A stretch of DNA of 64,000 bases from Velamenicoccus sp964471325 (GTDB lineage Bacteria; Omnitrophota; Gorgyraeia; Velamenicoccales; Velamenicoccaceae). Position numbers and translations under genes: made by a program. The notes beneath the pieces are model-generated. The model was not told the DNA's origin, made no database searches, and saw only the letters and a program-made list of their open reading frames with translations. Of the stretch, positions 33,750-43,008 are shown piece after piece; position 1 is the stretch's first letter; each line of letters begins with the position of its first letter. The stretch spans positions 62,001-126,000 of the forward strand of contig CAYYFL010000002.1 of NCBI GenBank assembly GCA_964471325.1, given 5' to 3'.

Positions 33750-34928
33750 TTACCAGAGAAGGCCGCTCCAAAGCGCAGCGCCCAGCCCCAAAAAGACGGC
33801 CGCCATGGCCAGCTTGATCAACCCCAGGCGCTTTTTGGCAAAGGCCTCAAAATCCCTTGAGGTGGCGCCGATGAGGGCGAGGACCAGGACGACAATCAGG
33901 GGAATGATAAACATGAAGTTGTAGATGAAAAGATAGAACAGGGCCCTGATGCGCATCGAGCCTTCCCTCAGGACGATAACGATCGTCGGAAGATAAAGCT
34001 GCCCTGTGCAGACGGCCTCAAGCACCGATATCAGGAACCCCACGACCAGGGCGCTGATAAAGAGGCCGCCCATGGCCTTTCTTTTTTCGCCGGTGCCTTT
34101 GCGATAATACTCTCCCACAATGGCATGGATCTTGTTTTTGACAATACGGGGCAATTGCAAAGCCATATCATCCGTCCGGCCCGTCTTCTTATAATAAAGG
34201 TAGTCCCGGACCGCCAGACACCCCAAAAAGATACTGAGCGCCCCCACCAGGAAATACAGCGCCTTGGACAACCAGAAGATCGTATCAATCCTGTAGAGGA
34301 CATTGAAAAGACCCAGGCCGATGGCCAGATACGTCAAAAAAACCGCCAGGATATAGGCGCTGCCGATCAAAAGCATCTCCCTGCGGCGGTAGCCCATGAG
34401 ACTCAGAAAAGAAACAAAAAATACGATCACGGTGAATGCGCAAGGGTTGATCCCGTCGACCAGACCCGCTCCGATGACGGCAAGCGGACCGAAAGACCGG
34501 AAGTGTTCCAGGATGTCAACGCCGGGCCGCAGGGGCAGGACTTCTGCCCCGCCGCCGCGAAGCTGCCCCTCGATGGCGGATTCCAGGTGGTCGGCGTTAT
34601 CCGCCAAACCGATCAAGACCCGCTTGCCGACCACAACAGTCGGCGTCCCCAGCTTCTTGTCTATATCCTTTTCCAGCTGCAAAAAAATCTCGTAATTCTC
34701 CCTTTGGAGGATATCCAGATACGTCCAGCGGACGCGATTGCCGAACTTCTCCGCCAGCGGCGGAATGACATCATGAAGCAATCTCACACAGGCCCCGCAG
34801 TGAGGCTGATGAAAAATCTTGACCTCCACAACTCCGCCTTCAGGCGCATCAAAAGCAGCCAGACGGCCGCCGAAAGACAAAAACATCCAAAATCCCAACG
34901 CCAGAACCAACACGGTCTTGTATCTCAT
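33750..34928 (-). CDS. thioredoxin-like domain fused to CcdA/DsbD-type membrane domain
   Basis: 392 aa. A signal/anchor is followed by a thioredoxin-like domain at about 35-125 with HQPHCGACVRLLHDV (CxxC) and the cis-Pro loop KKLGTPTVVVG. From about 145 come six to seven membrane segments of the CcdA/DsbD type: GLVDGINPCAFTVIVFFVSF with one redox Cys and VLEAVCTGQLYLPTIV with the other. It probably moves electrons from the cytoplasm to periplasmic thiols. The N-terminal thioredoxin order is opposite to DsbD, whose thioredoxin domain is C-terminal. Confidence 0.85.
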   Translation of the reverse strand: MRYKTVLVLALGFWMFLSFGGRLAAFDAPEGGVVEVKIFHQPHCGACVRLLHDVIPPLAEKFGNRVRWTYLDILQRENYEIFLQLEKDIDKKLGTPTVVVGKRVLIGLADNADHLESAIEGQLRGGGAEVLPLRPGVDILEHFRSFGPLAVIGAGLVDGINPCAFTVIVFFVSFLSLMGYRRREMLLIGSAYILAVFLTYLAIGLGLFNVLYRIDTIFWLSKALYFLVGALSIFLGCLAVRDYLYYKKTGRTDDMALQLPRIVKNKIHAIVGEYYRKGTGEKRKAMGGLFISALVVGFLISVLEAVCTGQLYLPTIVIVLREGSMRIRALFYLFIYNFMFIIPLIVVLVLALIGATSRDFEAFAKKRLGLIKLAMAAVFLGLGAALWSGLLW

Positions 34929-34949
34929 GGCTCCCTCTCGTTTAAAATC

Positions 34950-35918
34950 CTATCTTTCAGCCGAAGTCAATTTGGAAGTGATCTCCTCCATAAGGTCTTC
35001 CATGGCGAGGATACCCACAAGCTCAGCCCCCTTATAGACGGCGGCCATATTCTCCTTTTGCGGCTGGAGACGCGAAAAGACTTTATCCAGGCTCTCCTCC
35101 TGGTCCACCCGGACGATCGGACGGACCAAAGACGGCCAATCGCGGAACTGCGCATAAAAAATATCGAAAATGTTCACCATGCCCCTAAGCTCCTTGCCGC
35201 TGAAAACAGGGAAACGCGTAAAAGACGAAGCGCGAATCTTCTGTTTCAAGGAAACAACGTCTTCGCCGATATCAAAACTCATGACATCTTTCAGCGGAAT
35301 CATGATGTCTGCGGCGCGCGTCAAGGTCATGTCGAAAATCTTGTCGATCGCCTCCTTTTCCTGGGGTTCCAAGATCCCTTCGCGAGAGATGTCCTTGATC
35401 AGGGATTTGATCTCGTCTTTGGTCAGGAAAGGATTCTTCTTGAGGCCTGTCGGGCTGACCAGGCGCGCGATCGCCGCGGCCAGAAACCCGAAAAAAGCGA
35501 CAAGGGGCAAAAGGACCCTGGAAAAAAATTCGACAGGACCGGCCAGGGCCAGAACCAACCTGTTGGCATGATACCGGGCGACGGTCTTGGCCAGGAGCTG
35601 CGCAAAGATAAACGACAACGGCGTCATGATCAGCGTCGTCAACAGGGCCGCATAGACCGGCAGGATCTTGGCGAAAACGGCCGTTGCGCAGGCGGAAGAA
35701 ACGACGACAGAGAGATTTGTCCCGACGAGCGTCGTCGCCAAAAGACGGTCCGGTTTTTTCAGAAGGTCATGGACGAGAACGGCCCTTTTGTTCTTTTTCT
35801 CAATCAGGTGCATGAGCTTTAAAAAATTCACGGACGTGAAAGCCGTCTCTGCGCCGGAGAAGAAGGCCTCGCCTATCAATGCCAGAACAATGAAAAAAAG
35901 AAGAATGCTTAAGCCCAT
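34950..35918 (-). CDS. CNNM/CorC-family protein (DUF21 plus CBS pair)
   Basis: 322 aa. The N-terminal DUF21 membrane domain has three to four helices (FIVLALIGEAFFSGAETAFTSVN, LLATTLVGTNLSVVVSSACA). A CBS pair follows (DIMIPLKDVMSFDIGEDVVS, ASSFTRFPVFSG, AVYKGAELVGILAMEDLMEEI). It ends after the CBS pair, without the C-terminal CorC/HlyC domain that the neighbouring paralogue keeps. Members of the family act in Mg2+ efflux or tolerance. It overlaps that paralogue by 10 bases. Confidence 0.87.
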   Translation of the reverse strand: MGLSILLFFIVLALIGEAFFSGAETAFTSVNFLKLMHLIEKKNKRAVLVHDLLKKPDRLLATTLVGTNLSVVVSSACATAVFAKILPVYAALLTTLIMTPLSFIFAQLLAKTVARYHANRLVLALAGPVEFFSRVLLPLVAFFGFLAAAIARLVSPTGLKKNPFLTKDEIKSLIKDISREGILEPQEKEAIDKIFDMTLTRAADIMIPLKDVMSFDIGEDVVSLKQKIRASSFTRFPVFSGKELRGMVNIFDIFYAQFRDWPSLVRPIVRVDQEESLDKVFSRLQPQKENMAAVYKGAELVGILAMEDLMEEITSKLTSAER

Positions 35919-37144
35919 TTTTTAAGAACCATGCTTTTGATGCGGCGGCCTACGACTTTTTCCACCGTAAATTCGCCGTCCTGCGTCTGAATACTCTCGC
36001 CTTCAGACGGGATCTTGCCGAAGATATCAAGGAGAAAACCCGCCATGGTCTCGTAATCCCCTTTTTTGATGCGCAGGCCGCATATCCGGACAGCCTCTTC
36101 CACCGGAACTTTTCCGTTCAAGCGAAAAACGCCCTTACCCAGCGACTCGATCATCCTCTCCGGCGCCTTGAATTCGTCGTTGATCTCCCCAAAGATCTCC
36201 TCCAGGATATCCTCCAGCGTCACAAGCCCAGAGGTCCCGCCGTACTCGTCGACAACGACGGCAAGCCTCGTGTCCTGTTTATAAAAATCCTTGATCAGGA
36301 CGCTGATCTTTTTTGTGGCCGGCACGAACATGACGGGTCTGACCAGCTCTGTGAGGGGTTTTTCGGTCTCGAGGAACAGGTCTTTGGCGGCCGCAAAACC
36401 CTGGATATTATCGAAGGAGTCCTTGTAGACGGGAAATCTGGAATGCAGGCCGGCGCGGGCCGCCTCCCGGGCCCTCGGAGCGTCCCAATCCATAGAGATC
36501 GCCTTGATGTCCATGCGGGGCGTCATGATCTCCTGGGCCGTCGTCGTGGTCAGCTCCAGGATCGAGACGACCATTTCCTTCTCGTTTTTGCCGACGATAC
36601 CGTGCTTGTGGACGACCTCGATGACGGTCTTGAACTCTTCTTCTGTCAGGGTCGGTTCCTTTTTCGGCTGCCACCCCCTGGCGGAGATGATCGCATCGCA
36701 GATTTTCGTCGACAAAAACAAAAAAGGACGGAAGAGACGCTCAAAGACATAGAGGGGACGGGACAAAACATAACTCAACCGCTCATTGTTGTGGATGGCA
36801 ATGGTCTTCGGCGTCACCTCGCCGAACAAGAGAAGGACAAAGGTCGTCACGCCGATCGAAATGCTGACACCCGGCTGTCCCAGAAGATCCATCGAGAGGG
36901 ATGTCATGAGCGCGGCGATCGCGATATTCACAAGGGTGTTTCCGGCCAGGATGGTCGTGAGACACCGCAGGGGGTTCTCCATGAGCCTGACGATCTTGGA
37001 TGTGTCCCTGCCGCTCTGGGCGAGCCTTTTGATCTTGATGGAATCCAAAGAAAACAAGGCCGTCTCCGAGGCAGAGAAAAAAGCCGAGAAGGACAAAAAA
37101 ACAACAAGCAGGCCGAATTTAAGAATAACCGGAGATGCTGTCAT
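35909..37144 (-). CDS. CNNM/CorC-family protein (DUF21-CBS-CorC/HlyC)
   Basis: 411 aa. DUF21 membrane domain (FFSASETALFSLDSIKIKRL, LTTILAGNTLVNIAIAALMT), a CBS pair (EIMTPRMDIKAISMDW, SRFPVYKDSFDNIQG, TRLAVVVDEYGGTSGLVTLE, DILEEIFGEI) and a C-terminal CorC/HlyC domain (VFRLNGKVPVEEAVRI, ETMAGFLLDIFGKIP). This is the full form of the family linked to Mg2+/Co2+ resistance. It forms a tight pair with the shorter paralogue and follows the YggT gene by 3 bases. Confidence 0.9.
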   Translation of the reverse strand: MTASPVILKFGLLVVFLSFSAFFSASETALFSLDSIKIKRLAQSGRDTSKIVRLMENPLRCLTTILAGNTLVNIAIAALMTSLSMDLLGQPGVSISIGVTTFVLLLFGEVTPKTIAIHNNERLSYVLSRPLYVFERLFRPFLFLSTKICDAIISARGWQPKKEPTLTEEEFKTVIEVVHKHGIVGKNEKEMVVSILELTTTTAQEIMTPRMDIKAISMDWDAPRAREAARAGLHSRFPVYKDSFDNIQGFAAAKDLFLETEKPLTELVRPVMFVPATKKISVLIKDFYKQDTRLAVVVDEYGGTSGLVTLEDILEEIFGEINDEFKAPERMIESLGKGVFRLNGKVPVEEAVRICGLRIKKGDYETMAGFLLDIFGKIPSEGESIQTQDGEFTVEKVVGRRIKSMVLKKWA

Positions 37145-37147
37145 GGT

Positions 37148-37453
37148 TTAGAGGCGCAGCCGCAGGCTCAGATCGAATAACGTCCGGACAAGAAAAGACT
37201 TCAAAAAAATCACAAGGAAGATCGCGATAACAGGAGAAATATCGATTCCGAAACGGAGCATCGGCGGCAAGATGCGGCGGATAGGGGCCAACACGGGTTC
37301 TGTCACCGTCTGCAGAAACTGAACGATCGGATTGAAAGGATCGGGACTGACCCAGCTGATCAGGGCCCGGACGATGATGATCCAGTAATAGGCCGTCAAG
37401 GCCATGTCGAGTACCTGCGCGGCCGCAGACAATAGATTTGAAACGGCAAACAC
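37148..37453 (-). CDS. YggT-family membrane protein
   Basis: 101 aa, two YggT helical regions. AYYWIIIVRALISWVSPDPFNPIVQFL and TEPVLAPIRRILPPM, each within the family pattern, then GIDISPVIAIFLVIFLKSFL. The family is found near division and proline-biosynthesis genes in many bacteria, with roles suggested in osmotic stress. It ends 3 bases before the CNNM gene and probably is co-transcribed. Confidence 0.9.
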   Translation of the reverse strand: MFAVSNLLSAAAQVLDMALTAYYWIIIVRALISWVSPDPFNPIVQFLQTVTEPVLAPIRRILPPMLRFGIDISPVIAIFLVIFLKSFLVRTLFDLSLRLRL

Positions 37454-37564
37454 CTGGCTTAAACCTCCCCCTTGACCCTGTAATGTTTATAACAAATCCG
37501 CCGGGGACGGTCAAGCCCCCGTTTGTCACGCATTCAGGACTTATGGCACTCCCTGGACCTGCTC

Positions 37565-38251
37565 TTAGGCCCTCGTCTCCTGTGAAGGCGGATGGCAGAG
37601 GCTTTTCTTGAGCGCTTTAAGGCCGGAAAAAAGATAATCCGGCTTCTCGCGTCTCAGCTCTTTAAGACTGCTCGAGCCGGTAGCAATGGCGACGGTCGAG
37701 ATGCCGGCGCGCCTGCCTGTCTGGATGTCAATCACCATATCTCCGACATAAACCGCCTCAGACCTGCGGCCCCCCAGATCCTTGAGGATCCTGCGAAGGA
37801 TCATGGGATGAGGCTTATAATACTTCCTTCCGCCGGCAGGGGAAAGTTTGTCGGCGCACAGGATCTTGTCAAACATGCGCCCTGCGCCCAGATGCCTGAT
37901 GATAACGCGAGTAAAGCGTGCCGGCCGGTTGCTGGCGACCGCCGTCCGGATCCCTCTTTTTTTAAGGTCACAGAGAAGCTGCCTGGCGTAAGGCATCCAG
38001 CGGACGTATCTCTTGAGATCAACGGCATGCCTTTTCCTGTAACAAGCCAGGACATGCGGCAACCGGGCCGGCGGCACAAAAGGTTCCAACAACTTCCTGT
38101 CGCCCCACCCGACAGCTCTCCTGATGACGGCGGCCGGACGGGACGGATAACCTTCCGCACGCATGCAGCTGTTAAAACTTTTCACAATGGCGGGATACGC
38201 GTCTATGAGGGTCCCGTCCAGATCAAAGATAAATATTTTTTTTCTCGTCAT
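37565..38251 (-). CDS. HAD-family phosphatase, phosphoglycolate-phosphatase-like
   Basis: 228 aa. Motif I FIFDLDGTLIDAYPAIVKSF at residue 7, motif II in TAVASNRPARF near 115, motif III Lys in YYKPHPMILRRIL, motif IV EAVYVGDMVIDIQTGRRAG near 180. The four-helix cap between motifs I and II has the Gph/PpaX type of layout. Substrate unknown; phosphoglycolate and pyrophosphate are the common options. Placed after a terminator, so likely its own unit with the 112-base gap to yggT. Confidence 0.87.
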   Translation of the reverse strand: MTRKKIFIFDLDGTLIDAYPAIVKSFNSCMRAEGYPSRPAAVIRRAVGWGDRKLLEPFVPPARLPHVLACYRKRHAVDLKRYVRWMPYARQLLCDLKKRGIRTAVASNRPARFTRVIIRHLGAGRMFDKILCADKLSPAGGRKYYKPHPMILRRILKDLGGRRSEAVYVGDMVIDIQTGRRAGISTVAIATGSSSLKELRREKPDYLFSGLKALKKSLCHPPSQETRA

Positions 38252-38262
38252 GGAATAAAGAA

Positions 38263-38290
38263 CCCCGTTAAGGTGCCGGACTTAACGGGG
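38263..38290 (-). terminator. terminator after the secreted-protein gene
   Basis: CCCCGTTAAG and CTTAACGGGG (10-bp stem, 8-base loop), followed on the minus strand by TTCTTTATT. It stands between the secreted-protein gene and the HAD gene. Confidence 0.78.
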
Positions 38291-38348
38291 CCGGGTCATA
38301 TCTCCGAACTTTCACCACATTCCTTCTTCAAAAGACCAGGACTGCCGC

Positions 38349-39206
38349 TCAGGACGGGTTCTGCGCGTTATCCGTTTCCGTCACAGCGTTCATCGCCGCA
38401 ACCTCTTCATCCACCTGCCCCTGATTAACGGCCGTATCTCCTTGATCCATCACATCCACCGAAGGCTCTGCCGTCGTATCCACCGTCACATCTGCCGGGG
38501 CCGCCTCCCCCTGTGACGCGGAAGAAGTTTCGGCAACCGAGGAAGAAGTATCCTTTGATTTTTCAGCAGCCGGCCTGTCCACGACGATCATTTCGGCGAC
38601 ACTCTTTCCATCCTGCACCCTGTAATCCGCCGTAATCCGGTCACCGGCCTTGATCTCTGAAAGATCTTTAACATTCTCGAACAATGTCTTGCCGGTCAAC
38701 AGCAGCGTCGTTTTGACCTCCTCATACGTATTATAATCCAGGTGCTTGATCGTTACCGATGGCACTTCCTTGTCCGTGCTGACAACCTCGCCCCACACCC
38801 ATTCTGTCGGCGCCTCTTCGTCCTTGATCTCCATCACCTTGGCCTGCGGCGCTGTCTCCGCAATGGCCTGCACCGCCTTCTGATCAGCCCCTGCCGAGAC
38901 GGCCGCGGTCGCAGGAACCGCCGATGCTGCCGTGGCCGCCGGCGCCGCCGTTGTCTGCGGCGCGCCTTCTGCCGGCGCCTGTGCCGGCACCCCTTCTTCA
39001 GCCGGAACTGCCGTCTCGTTCATGACGGCGGGGGCCGGCGCCTCATTCATGACAACCGGGGCTTGCATCGCATTTTCAACAACCTCTGTCGTGTTATCCG
39101 TCGGGGCCGCTTCTTCGGCATTCTGTTGCGCCTGCGAGACAGCCGCCGCGGCAAAAACAAAACAAACTGCCGCCAAACCGACACTCTGTTTCCTCATGGT
39201 GAACAT
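38349..39206 (-). CDS. secreted Ala/Pro/Glu-rich protein with a small beta domain
   Basis: 285 aa from MFTMRKQSVGL, with GGAGGT 6 bases upstream; a longer frame to 39263 lacks such a site. Signal peptide to VSQAQ. Residues 20-115 are low-complexity (APAPAVMNETAVPAEEG, TAAPAATAASAVPATAA). A folded part near 130-215 (PTEWVWGEVVSTDKEVPSV, EIKAGDRITADYRVQDGKSV, AEMIVVDRP) resembles small OB/DUF5666-like domains. The acidic Ser/Thr tail has no anchor. No function assigned; likely periplasmic. Confidence 0.75.
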   Translation of the reverse strand: MFTMRKQSVGLAAVCFVFAAAAVSQAQQNAEEAAPTDNTTEVVENAMQAPVVMNEAPAPAVMNETAVPAEEGVPAQAPAEGAPQTTAAPAATAASAVPATAAVSAGADQKAVQAIAETAPQAKVMEIKDEEAPTEWVWGEVVSTDKEVPSVTIKHLDYNTYEEVKTTLLLTGKTLFENVKDLSEIKAGDRITADYRVQDGKSVAEMIVVDRPAAEKSKDTSSSVAETSSASQGEAAPADVTVDTTAEPSVDVMDQGDTAVNQGQVDEEVAAMNAVTETDNAQNPS

Positions 39207-39254
39207 CCCGCACCTCCGTTTGTTCTCGACACCAAAAGTTTGGCTGCGGCACCT

Positions 39255-39435
39255 GCCTGTCACGACCGAAGGTCGGACAGGCGCGTGCCACCGGGCCGCT
39301 CACCTTCTCGCGGCCGCGCTAAACGGTCGGACTTATTCGTCCGACCAGCGCCCTTAATTTTGCTCCTAATAGGTTATTTCCTTATAAAGCTAGGCCCTCC
39401 TGGCATAAATTTTCAAGTGGTTAAGCGAGGAGCAA
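39255..39435. repeat. cluster of three palindromic repeats
   Basis: In the 237-base gap 39207-39443. (1) GCCTGTC-GACC-GAA-GGTC-GACAGGC, 39255-39282. (2) GCGCT with GGTCGGAC/GTCCGACC and AGCGC, 39316-39351. (3) 39360-39435 bounded by TTGCTCCT and AGGAGCAA, holding CCTGGCATAAATTTTCAAG, a sequence nearly repeated at 51143-51161. No gene is seen. These look like non-autonomous dispersed elements. Confidence 0.65.
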
Positions 39436-39443
39436 TATTTCCT

Positions 39444-40484
39444 TTATCCATTAAAATACGTATTCAGCCTCTCGGCAAGTTGTGCGCAGGCCGTAAATGC
39501 CTCTGCCGTCAAGGCGACCGAAAGTCCGCTGCAACCGCAGCTGGTCGTCACGAGGGCACCATTGGCCAACAGCTCCCGGCGGGCCATGAGCTCCTGCCAT
39601 AGACGGTCCAGAAGCCCGGGGCTTTCGATATCCTCATTGTTAGGCACGATCCCGACGGCAGGAATACCGCCCCTCTTCAAAAACCTGTTGACGGCCTTAT
39701 CATACAAAAGCAACTTATCCAAATAGCCGTAGGCATCAAAATTCAGGATATCGATGTCACTGTCGAGAACCAATTCCCAATCGGTATTGCCGCAGCAATG
39801 CAACCCCGCCAAGGCGCCGTTCTCATGGATCACGGCGACAACCTGATTGATCTTTTCCGTGATCTTCTCCTTGGACAACGCGCACTGGCTTGTCCCTACG
39901 GCAACAAGATACGGCTCGTCGATGAAAATGATGACTTTTGTCCGGTCCGTCACGCGGAGCTGACGGATCAGCCAGGCACTCTTGAGCGCCAAAAAACCGC
40001 CCAGCATCTCAAAAAAATCCTGGTTATATACAACCGGGCTCTTGTTTTCATCCAGGAGCGTAAGCCCCAGGCTGACAGGGCCGATCAATTGGGCCTTGAC
40101 CCACTGATCCCATCCTGCGGCCATGAGCCGCTCCGTCAAAACATACAACCCTTCGGCATACGGCCGGCTGATAGAGAAATAATCCACTTCGGACGCCTGG
40201 ATGTTATGAAAACACTGCTCAAATTTTTCCAGGTAGTCGTCTTTCTGTGTGTCCACCCAGACGCTTTTTTTTACCTCGTCCACGCAGATGCCCGGAAGGT
40301 TCTCCGTGAACTGAACATACATATTTTCACAAAAAGAACGGCGGGGCAGCTGCGGCCAGAACGGGATCTGCCGCTGAAAACTCCCCAGGACGCTGTCCAC
40401 GGCGGCCTGCGGTTCGACGATCGAAAGGCTTCCGACACCTGTCGCCAGAAAGTTCTTGTGGAGGTCTTTTAAGATCAGGCTCAT
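39444..40484 (-). CDS. MetE/uroporphyrinogen-decarboxylase superfamily protein
   Basis: 346 aa from MSLILKDLHKNF; a longer reading to 40514 lacks support. TIM-barrel of the cobalamin-independent methionine synthase/UROD group: ATGVGSLSIVEPQAAVDSVL, FFIDEPYLVAVG-like VIIFIDEPYLVAVGTS, and metal-type cysteines in LAGLHCCGNTDWELVL and LVTTSCGCSGLSVAL. Much shorter than MetE (about 750 aa), so a C-terminal-domain-only homologue, perhaps a methyltransferase. It follows the LacI gene by 31 bases, so it may share its transcript. Confidence 0.75.
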   Translation of the reverse strand: MSLILKDLHKNFLATGVGSLSIVEPQAAVDSVLGSFQRQIPFWPQLPRRSFCENMYVQFTENLPGICVDEVKKSVWVDTQKDDYLEKFEQCFHNIQASEVDYFSISRPYAEGLYVLTERLMAAGWDQWVKAQLIGPVSLGLTLLDENKSPVVYNQDFFEMLGGFLALKSAWLIRQLRVTDRTKVIIFIDEPYLVAVGTSQCALSKEKITEKINQVVAVIHENGALAGLHCCGNTDWELVLDSDIDILNFDAYGYLDKLLLYDKAVNRFLKRGGIPAVGIVPNNEDIESPGLLDRLWQELMARRELLANGALVTTSCGCSGLSVALTAEAFTACAQLAERLNTYFNG

Positions 40485-40515
40485 AAGATCAACAATTTCA
40501 ACAGCGGCCCGCACC

Positions 40516-41532
40516 CTAGGCGGATCTTTTCGGCGGGCGCGCGGAATCCCTGATGATAAGCTCTGTCGACAAGATGATCTTATTGATCTGGCGATCGGGG
40601 TCCTGCATGCGCAAATAAAGCTCTTTCACCGCTTCCTGGGCCATCTCCTTGATGGGCTGACGGACTGTCGTCAGGGCGACGGGACCGTAAAGACAGACAG
40701 GATCATCATCAAAGCCTACGATGGATATATCTTCAGGTACCTTGAGCCCCCCCTCGATAAAGGCCGAAACCATCTCCATGGCCATGTCATCGGAAGAAAC
40801 CAGGATGGCCGTAGGCCTGGCCGCCATCCCCAGGATTTTTTCGGCGGCCGCACGCGCAGACTTGCGCGAATAATCTCCGCGCAACACCAGTTCTTCGGTC
40901 GTCGCCAGGCCCGCATCTTTCAAGGCGGCCTTATAACCCTCCAGGCGGTCCTGGGCGGCCTGCGTCGCCATGTCCCCCGTAACAAAAGCAATCCGGTTAT
41001 GGCCCAAATGGATCAAATGCTCCGCAGCCGTCTTGGCCCCGGCGGCATTGTCAACGCTGACGCTGGAAACATCCATGTCCGTCGCCAGATAATTCATCAA
41101 AACCACAGGAGTCCCCGCCTTCAGAAAATCTTCGACATGCTGACGGTTGTTGATCACATCGGCAAAGACAACGCCTCCGACGGCGGCGGCATTCACAGAC
41201 GTCTTTCCGTCCGTGAGATGCAACAAAAAATCAACGCGGAGATTGTCGCAGGCGATACCGACGCTGCGGAAGACTTCCATGGCATAGAAAGAATAGAAGA
41301 TGCCTTCGTAGCGCGGGATCTCGAGGCCGATCGTGTAATTGGACCCGCTGGCCAGTCTTTGCGCAGCCAGATTCGGCTTGAAATTCAAGCGGCGGATCAC
41401 CTCTTCGACCTTCCTGCGGTTATCTTCTTTTACGGTAGGAAATTTATTGATAACGCGGGAAACTGTCGTGATGGAAACGCCGGCGGCGCGGGCGACATCC
41501 TCAATGCTGACAACTTTTTTTCTTGCCGTCAT
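40516..41532 (-). CDS. LacI-family transcriptional regulator
   Basis: 338 aa. HTH VSIEDVARAAGVSITTVSRVIN at residues 8-29, hinge NLAAQRLASGSNYTIGL, then a periplasmic-binding-like effector domain (DDMAMEMVSAFIEGGLKVPE, SIVGFDDDPVCLYGPVALTT, VRQPIKEMAQEAV). Repressor of a sugar-related unit, probably in the carbohydrate locus on its right; the effector is unknown. Palindromic operators were not confidently found. Confidence 0.93.
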   Translation of the reverse strand: MTARKKVVSIEDVARAAGVSITTVSRVINKFPTVKEDNRRKVEEVIRRLNFKPNLAAQRLASGSNYTIGLEIPRYEGIFYSFYAMEVFRSVGIACDNLRVDFLLHLTDGKTSVNAAAVGGVVFADVINNRQHVEDFLKAGTPVVLMNYLATDMDVSSVSVDNAAGAKTAAEHLIHLGHNRIAFVTGDMATQAAQDRLEGYKAALKDAGLATTEELVLRGDYSRKSARAAAEKILGMAARPTAILVSSDDMAMEMVSAFIEGGLKVPEDISIVGFDDDPVCLYGPVALTTVRQPIKEMAQEAVKELYLRMQDPDRQINKIILSTELIIRDSARPPKRSA

Positions 41533-41578
41533 AACTACCCTAAATGACCTGTTTATCTTTTTGGGATCTGTTTCATCG

Positions 41579-41716
41579 GAAGCTTTCCTGACGGGAAAGC
41601 TTCAAAAAATAAAGGTTAAGGTTCAAGCTGAGGTTAAGAAAATTTGGCAATTCTCAACCTTAACCCTTCCTGTCCCGGCGGGCTTGCCGCAAGGCAAACT
41701 CCAAAAACAGGCTTAA
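41579..41716. repeat. palindromic low-complexity repeat (GGTTAA family)
   Basis: A perfect stem GAAGCTTTCC/GGAAAGCTTC (41579-41603), then AAAGGTTAAGGTTCAAGC with GAGGTTAAG on one arm and CTCAACCTTAACCC plus GCTTAACCTTAACCTAAGC on the other. The arms are hexamer-like units in opposite orientation. It fills the 196-base gap between the LacI gene and the coiled-coil gene. Confidence 0.7.
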
Positions 41717-41728
41717 CCTTAACCTAAG

Positions 41729-42934
41729 CTAACTGACGAGATCGCCGATCTTGAGCTTGGACCCCGGGGTCACCGACTTAATGTCTGCCGCCGAGATCTC
41801 TTTGCGGATCTGGATCACCTCTAGGCTTGCAATCTTTTCCGTGTTCCTGTAGACGTTAAATGTCTGGCCGACCTTGACGCCGTCTTGTTCGCCCATGTCA
41901 ATGATCACGAAATTATTTTCTTCATTGATGGCCAGAATCTGTCCGGCCCCGGGCTTACCGGCCGGCGATGCGACCTGCGGCTCCGCCGCCTTGACGACGA
42001 TCGGCTGCAGCTGAACGACCCTGGCATCCTTGGTGCTGGCTTCTTTGGCCTCGGTCCTGGCGGCCTTCAGGTCGTCCTTCACCTGGATAATCTGGTCCAC
42101 ACGCTCCTGCAAGATCTGGTCCAGTTCGGCAAGGCGTTTGGAGAGGATTTCGCGCTCCTGTTGGAGGTCAACGAGCTTGCCTTCCAGCGACGTCTTCTTA
42201 TCGCCCAAGGCCATGAGACGGCTCTTGAGCTCAAAATTTTCCTGCCGGATCGATTCCAGCTGATCGGCAATGGCCTTCTTGTCGCGTTTTTCCCGGACAA
42301 GATCTTCGGAGAGGCTCTCTGCCAGCTTTTCGTTATAAACCAGCTTTCTCTCCAGATCCATCCGGGCCTGGTTAATGGTCTTGAACTGGAGGTCGAGCTT
42401 GCGCCCCTCCTCCATGGCATTCTCGCCCTTCAGTTGTGCATCCGACAACTGGGACTTCAAATTCTGGACCTCGATCTCCAAAGCGGCCTTGTCTTTCACG
42501 AGCTTCGCCCAATAAGCATCGTCCTGGGAGGAGGTGGTGGAAACAGTATAAGAGACACCCCCTGTTTCCTTCAGCTTGGCCACCTCTTCCGTCAAAGACT
42601 TGTTGTCCTTGATCAGCTCCTGAAGACGGTCGACGGCGCTCGCCCGCTCTTTGGTCACGAGGTCAAATTTGGATTTGACATCATCGCGCTCCTTAACGGC
42701 GACGTCGAATTTCCCGCGCAGCTCGCTGAGCTCCGACTCCAATTTCTTCTTGGCGATCTGCAGATTGTTAAGCTGGTTGGACAAACTCTGGCGCTCAGAA
42801 ACAAATTCCTGTTCCTTAATGGCAAATTCGTTACGGAGGGCTTTATTGACGGTATTGAGCTGGAAGGCGATGACAAGCGAAGCAGCACACACGACGGCAA
42901 GTCCAACGAGCAATATTTTTATTTTATTGTTCAT
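41729..42934 (-). CDS. membrane-anchored coiled-coil protein
   Basis: 401 aa. One N-terminal membrane helix (IKILLVGLAVVCAASLVIAF), then long coiled coil from about 30 to 310 (heptads such as LSNQLNNLQIAKKKLESELS and ERDDVKSKFDLVTKERASAV). The C-terminal 75 residues form a small beta domain: AGQILAINEENNFVIIDMGE, QDGVKVGQTFNVYRNTEK, GSKLKIGDLVS, as in bacterial proteins of envelope or surface structure. AAGGAGGTGTA precedes the ATG. Function unknown; a periplasmic spacer is plausible. Confidence 0.82.
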   Translation of the reverse strand: MNNKIKILLVGLAVVCAASLVIAFQLNTVNKALRNEFAIKEQEFVSERQSLSNQLNNLQIAKKKLESELSELRGKFDVAVKERDDVKSKFDLVTKERASAVDRLQELIKDNKSLTEEVAKLKETGGVSYTVSTTSSQDDAYWAKLVKDKAALEIEVQNLKSQLSDAQLKGENAMEEGRKLDLQFKTINQARMDLERKLVYNEKLAESLSEDLVREKRDKKAIADQLESIRQENFELKSRLMALGDKKTSLEGKLVDLQQEREILSKRLAELDQILQERVDQIIQVKDDLKAARTEAKEASTKDARVVQLQPIVVKAAEPQVASPAGKPGAGQILAINEENNFVIIDMGEQDGVKVGQTFNVYRNTEKIASLEVIQIRKEISAADIKSVTPGSKLKIGDLVS

Positions 42935-43008
42935 TACACCTCCTTTATGACCTCGCCGTCCTATCGAGGGGAATGGCCCATATATAAAAATAAAAGAAAG
43001 CCACTCCG

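Noticed and set aside
34125..35822. 565-codon plus-strand frame
   Set aside because: Antisense to the thioredoxin-CcdA and CNNM genes, which carry clear domain motifs; composition is typical of a shadow.
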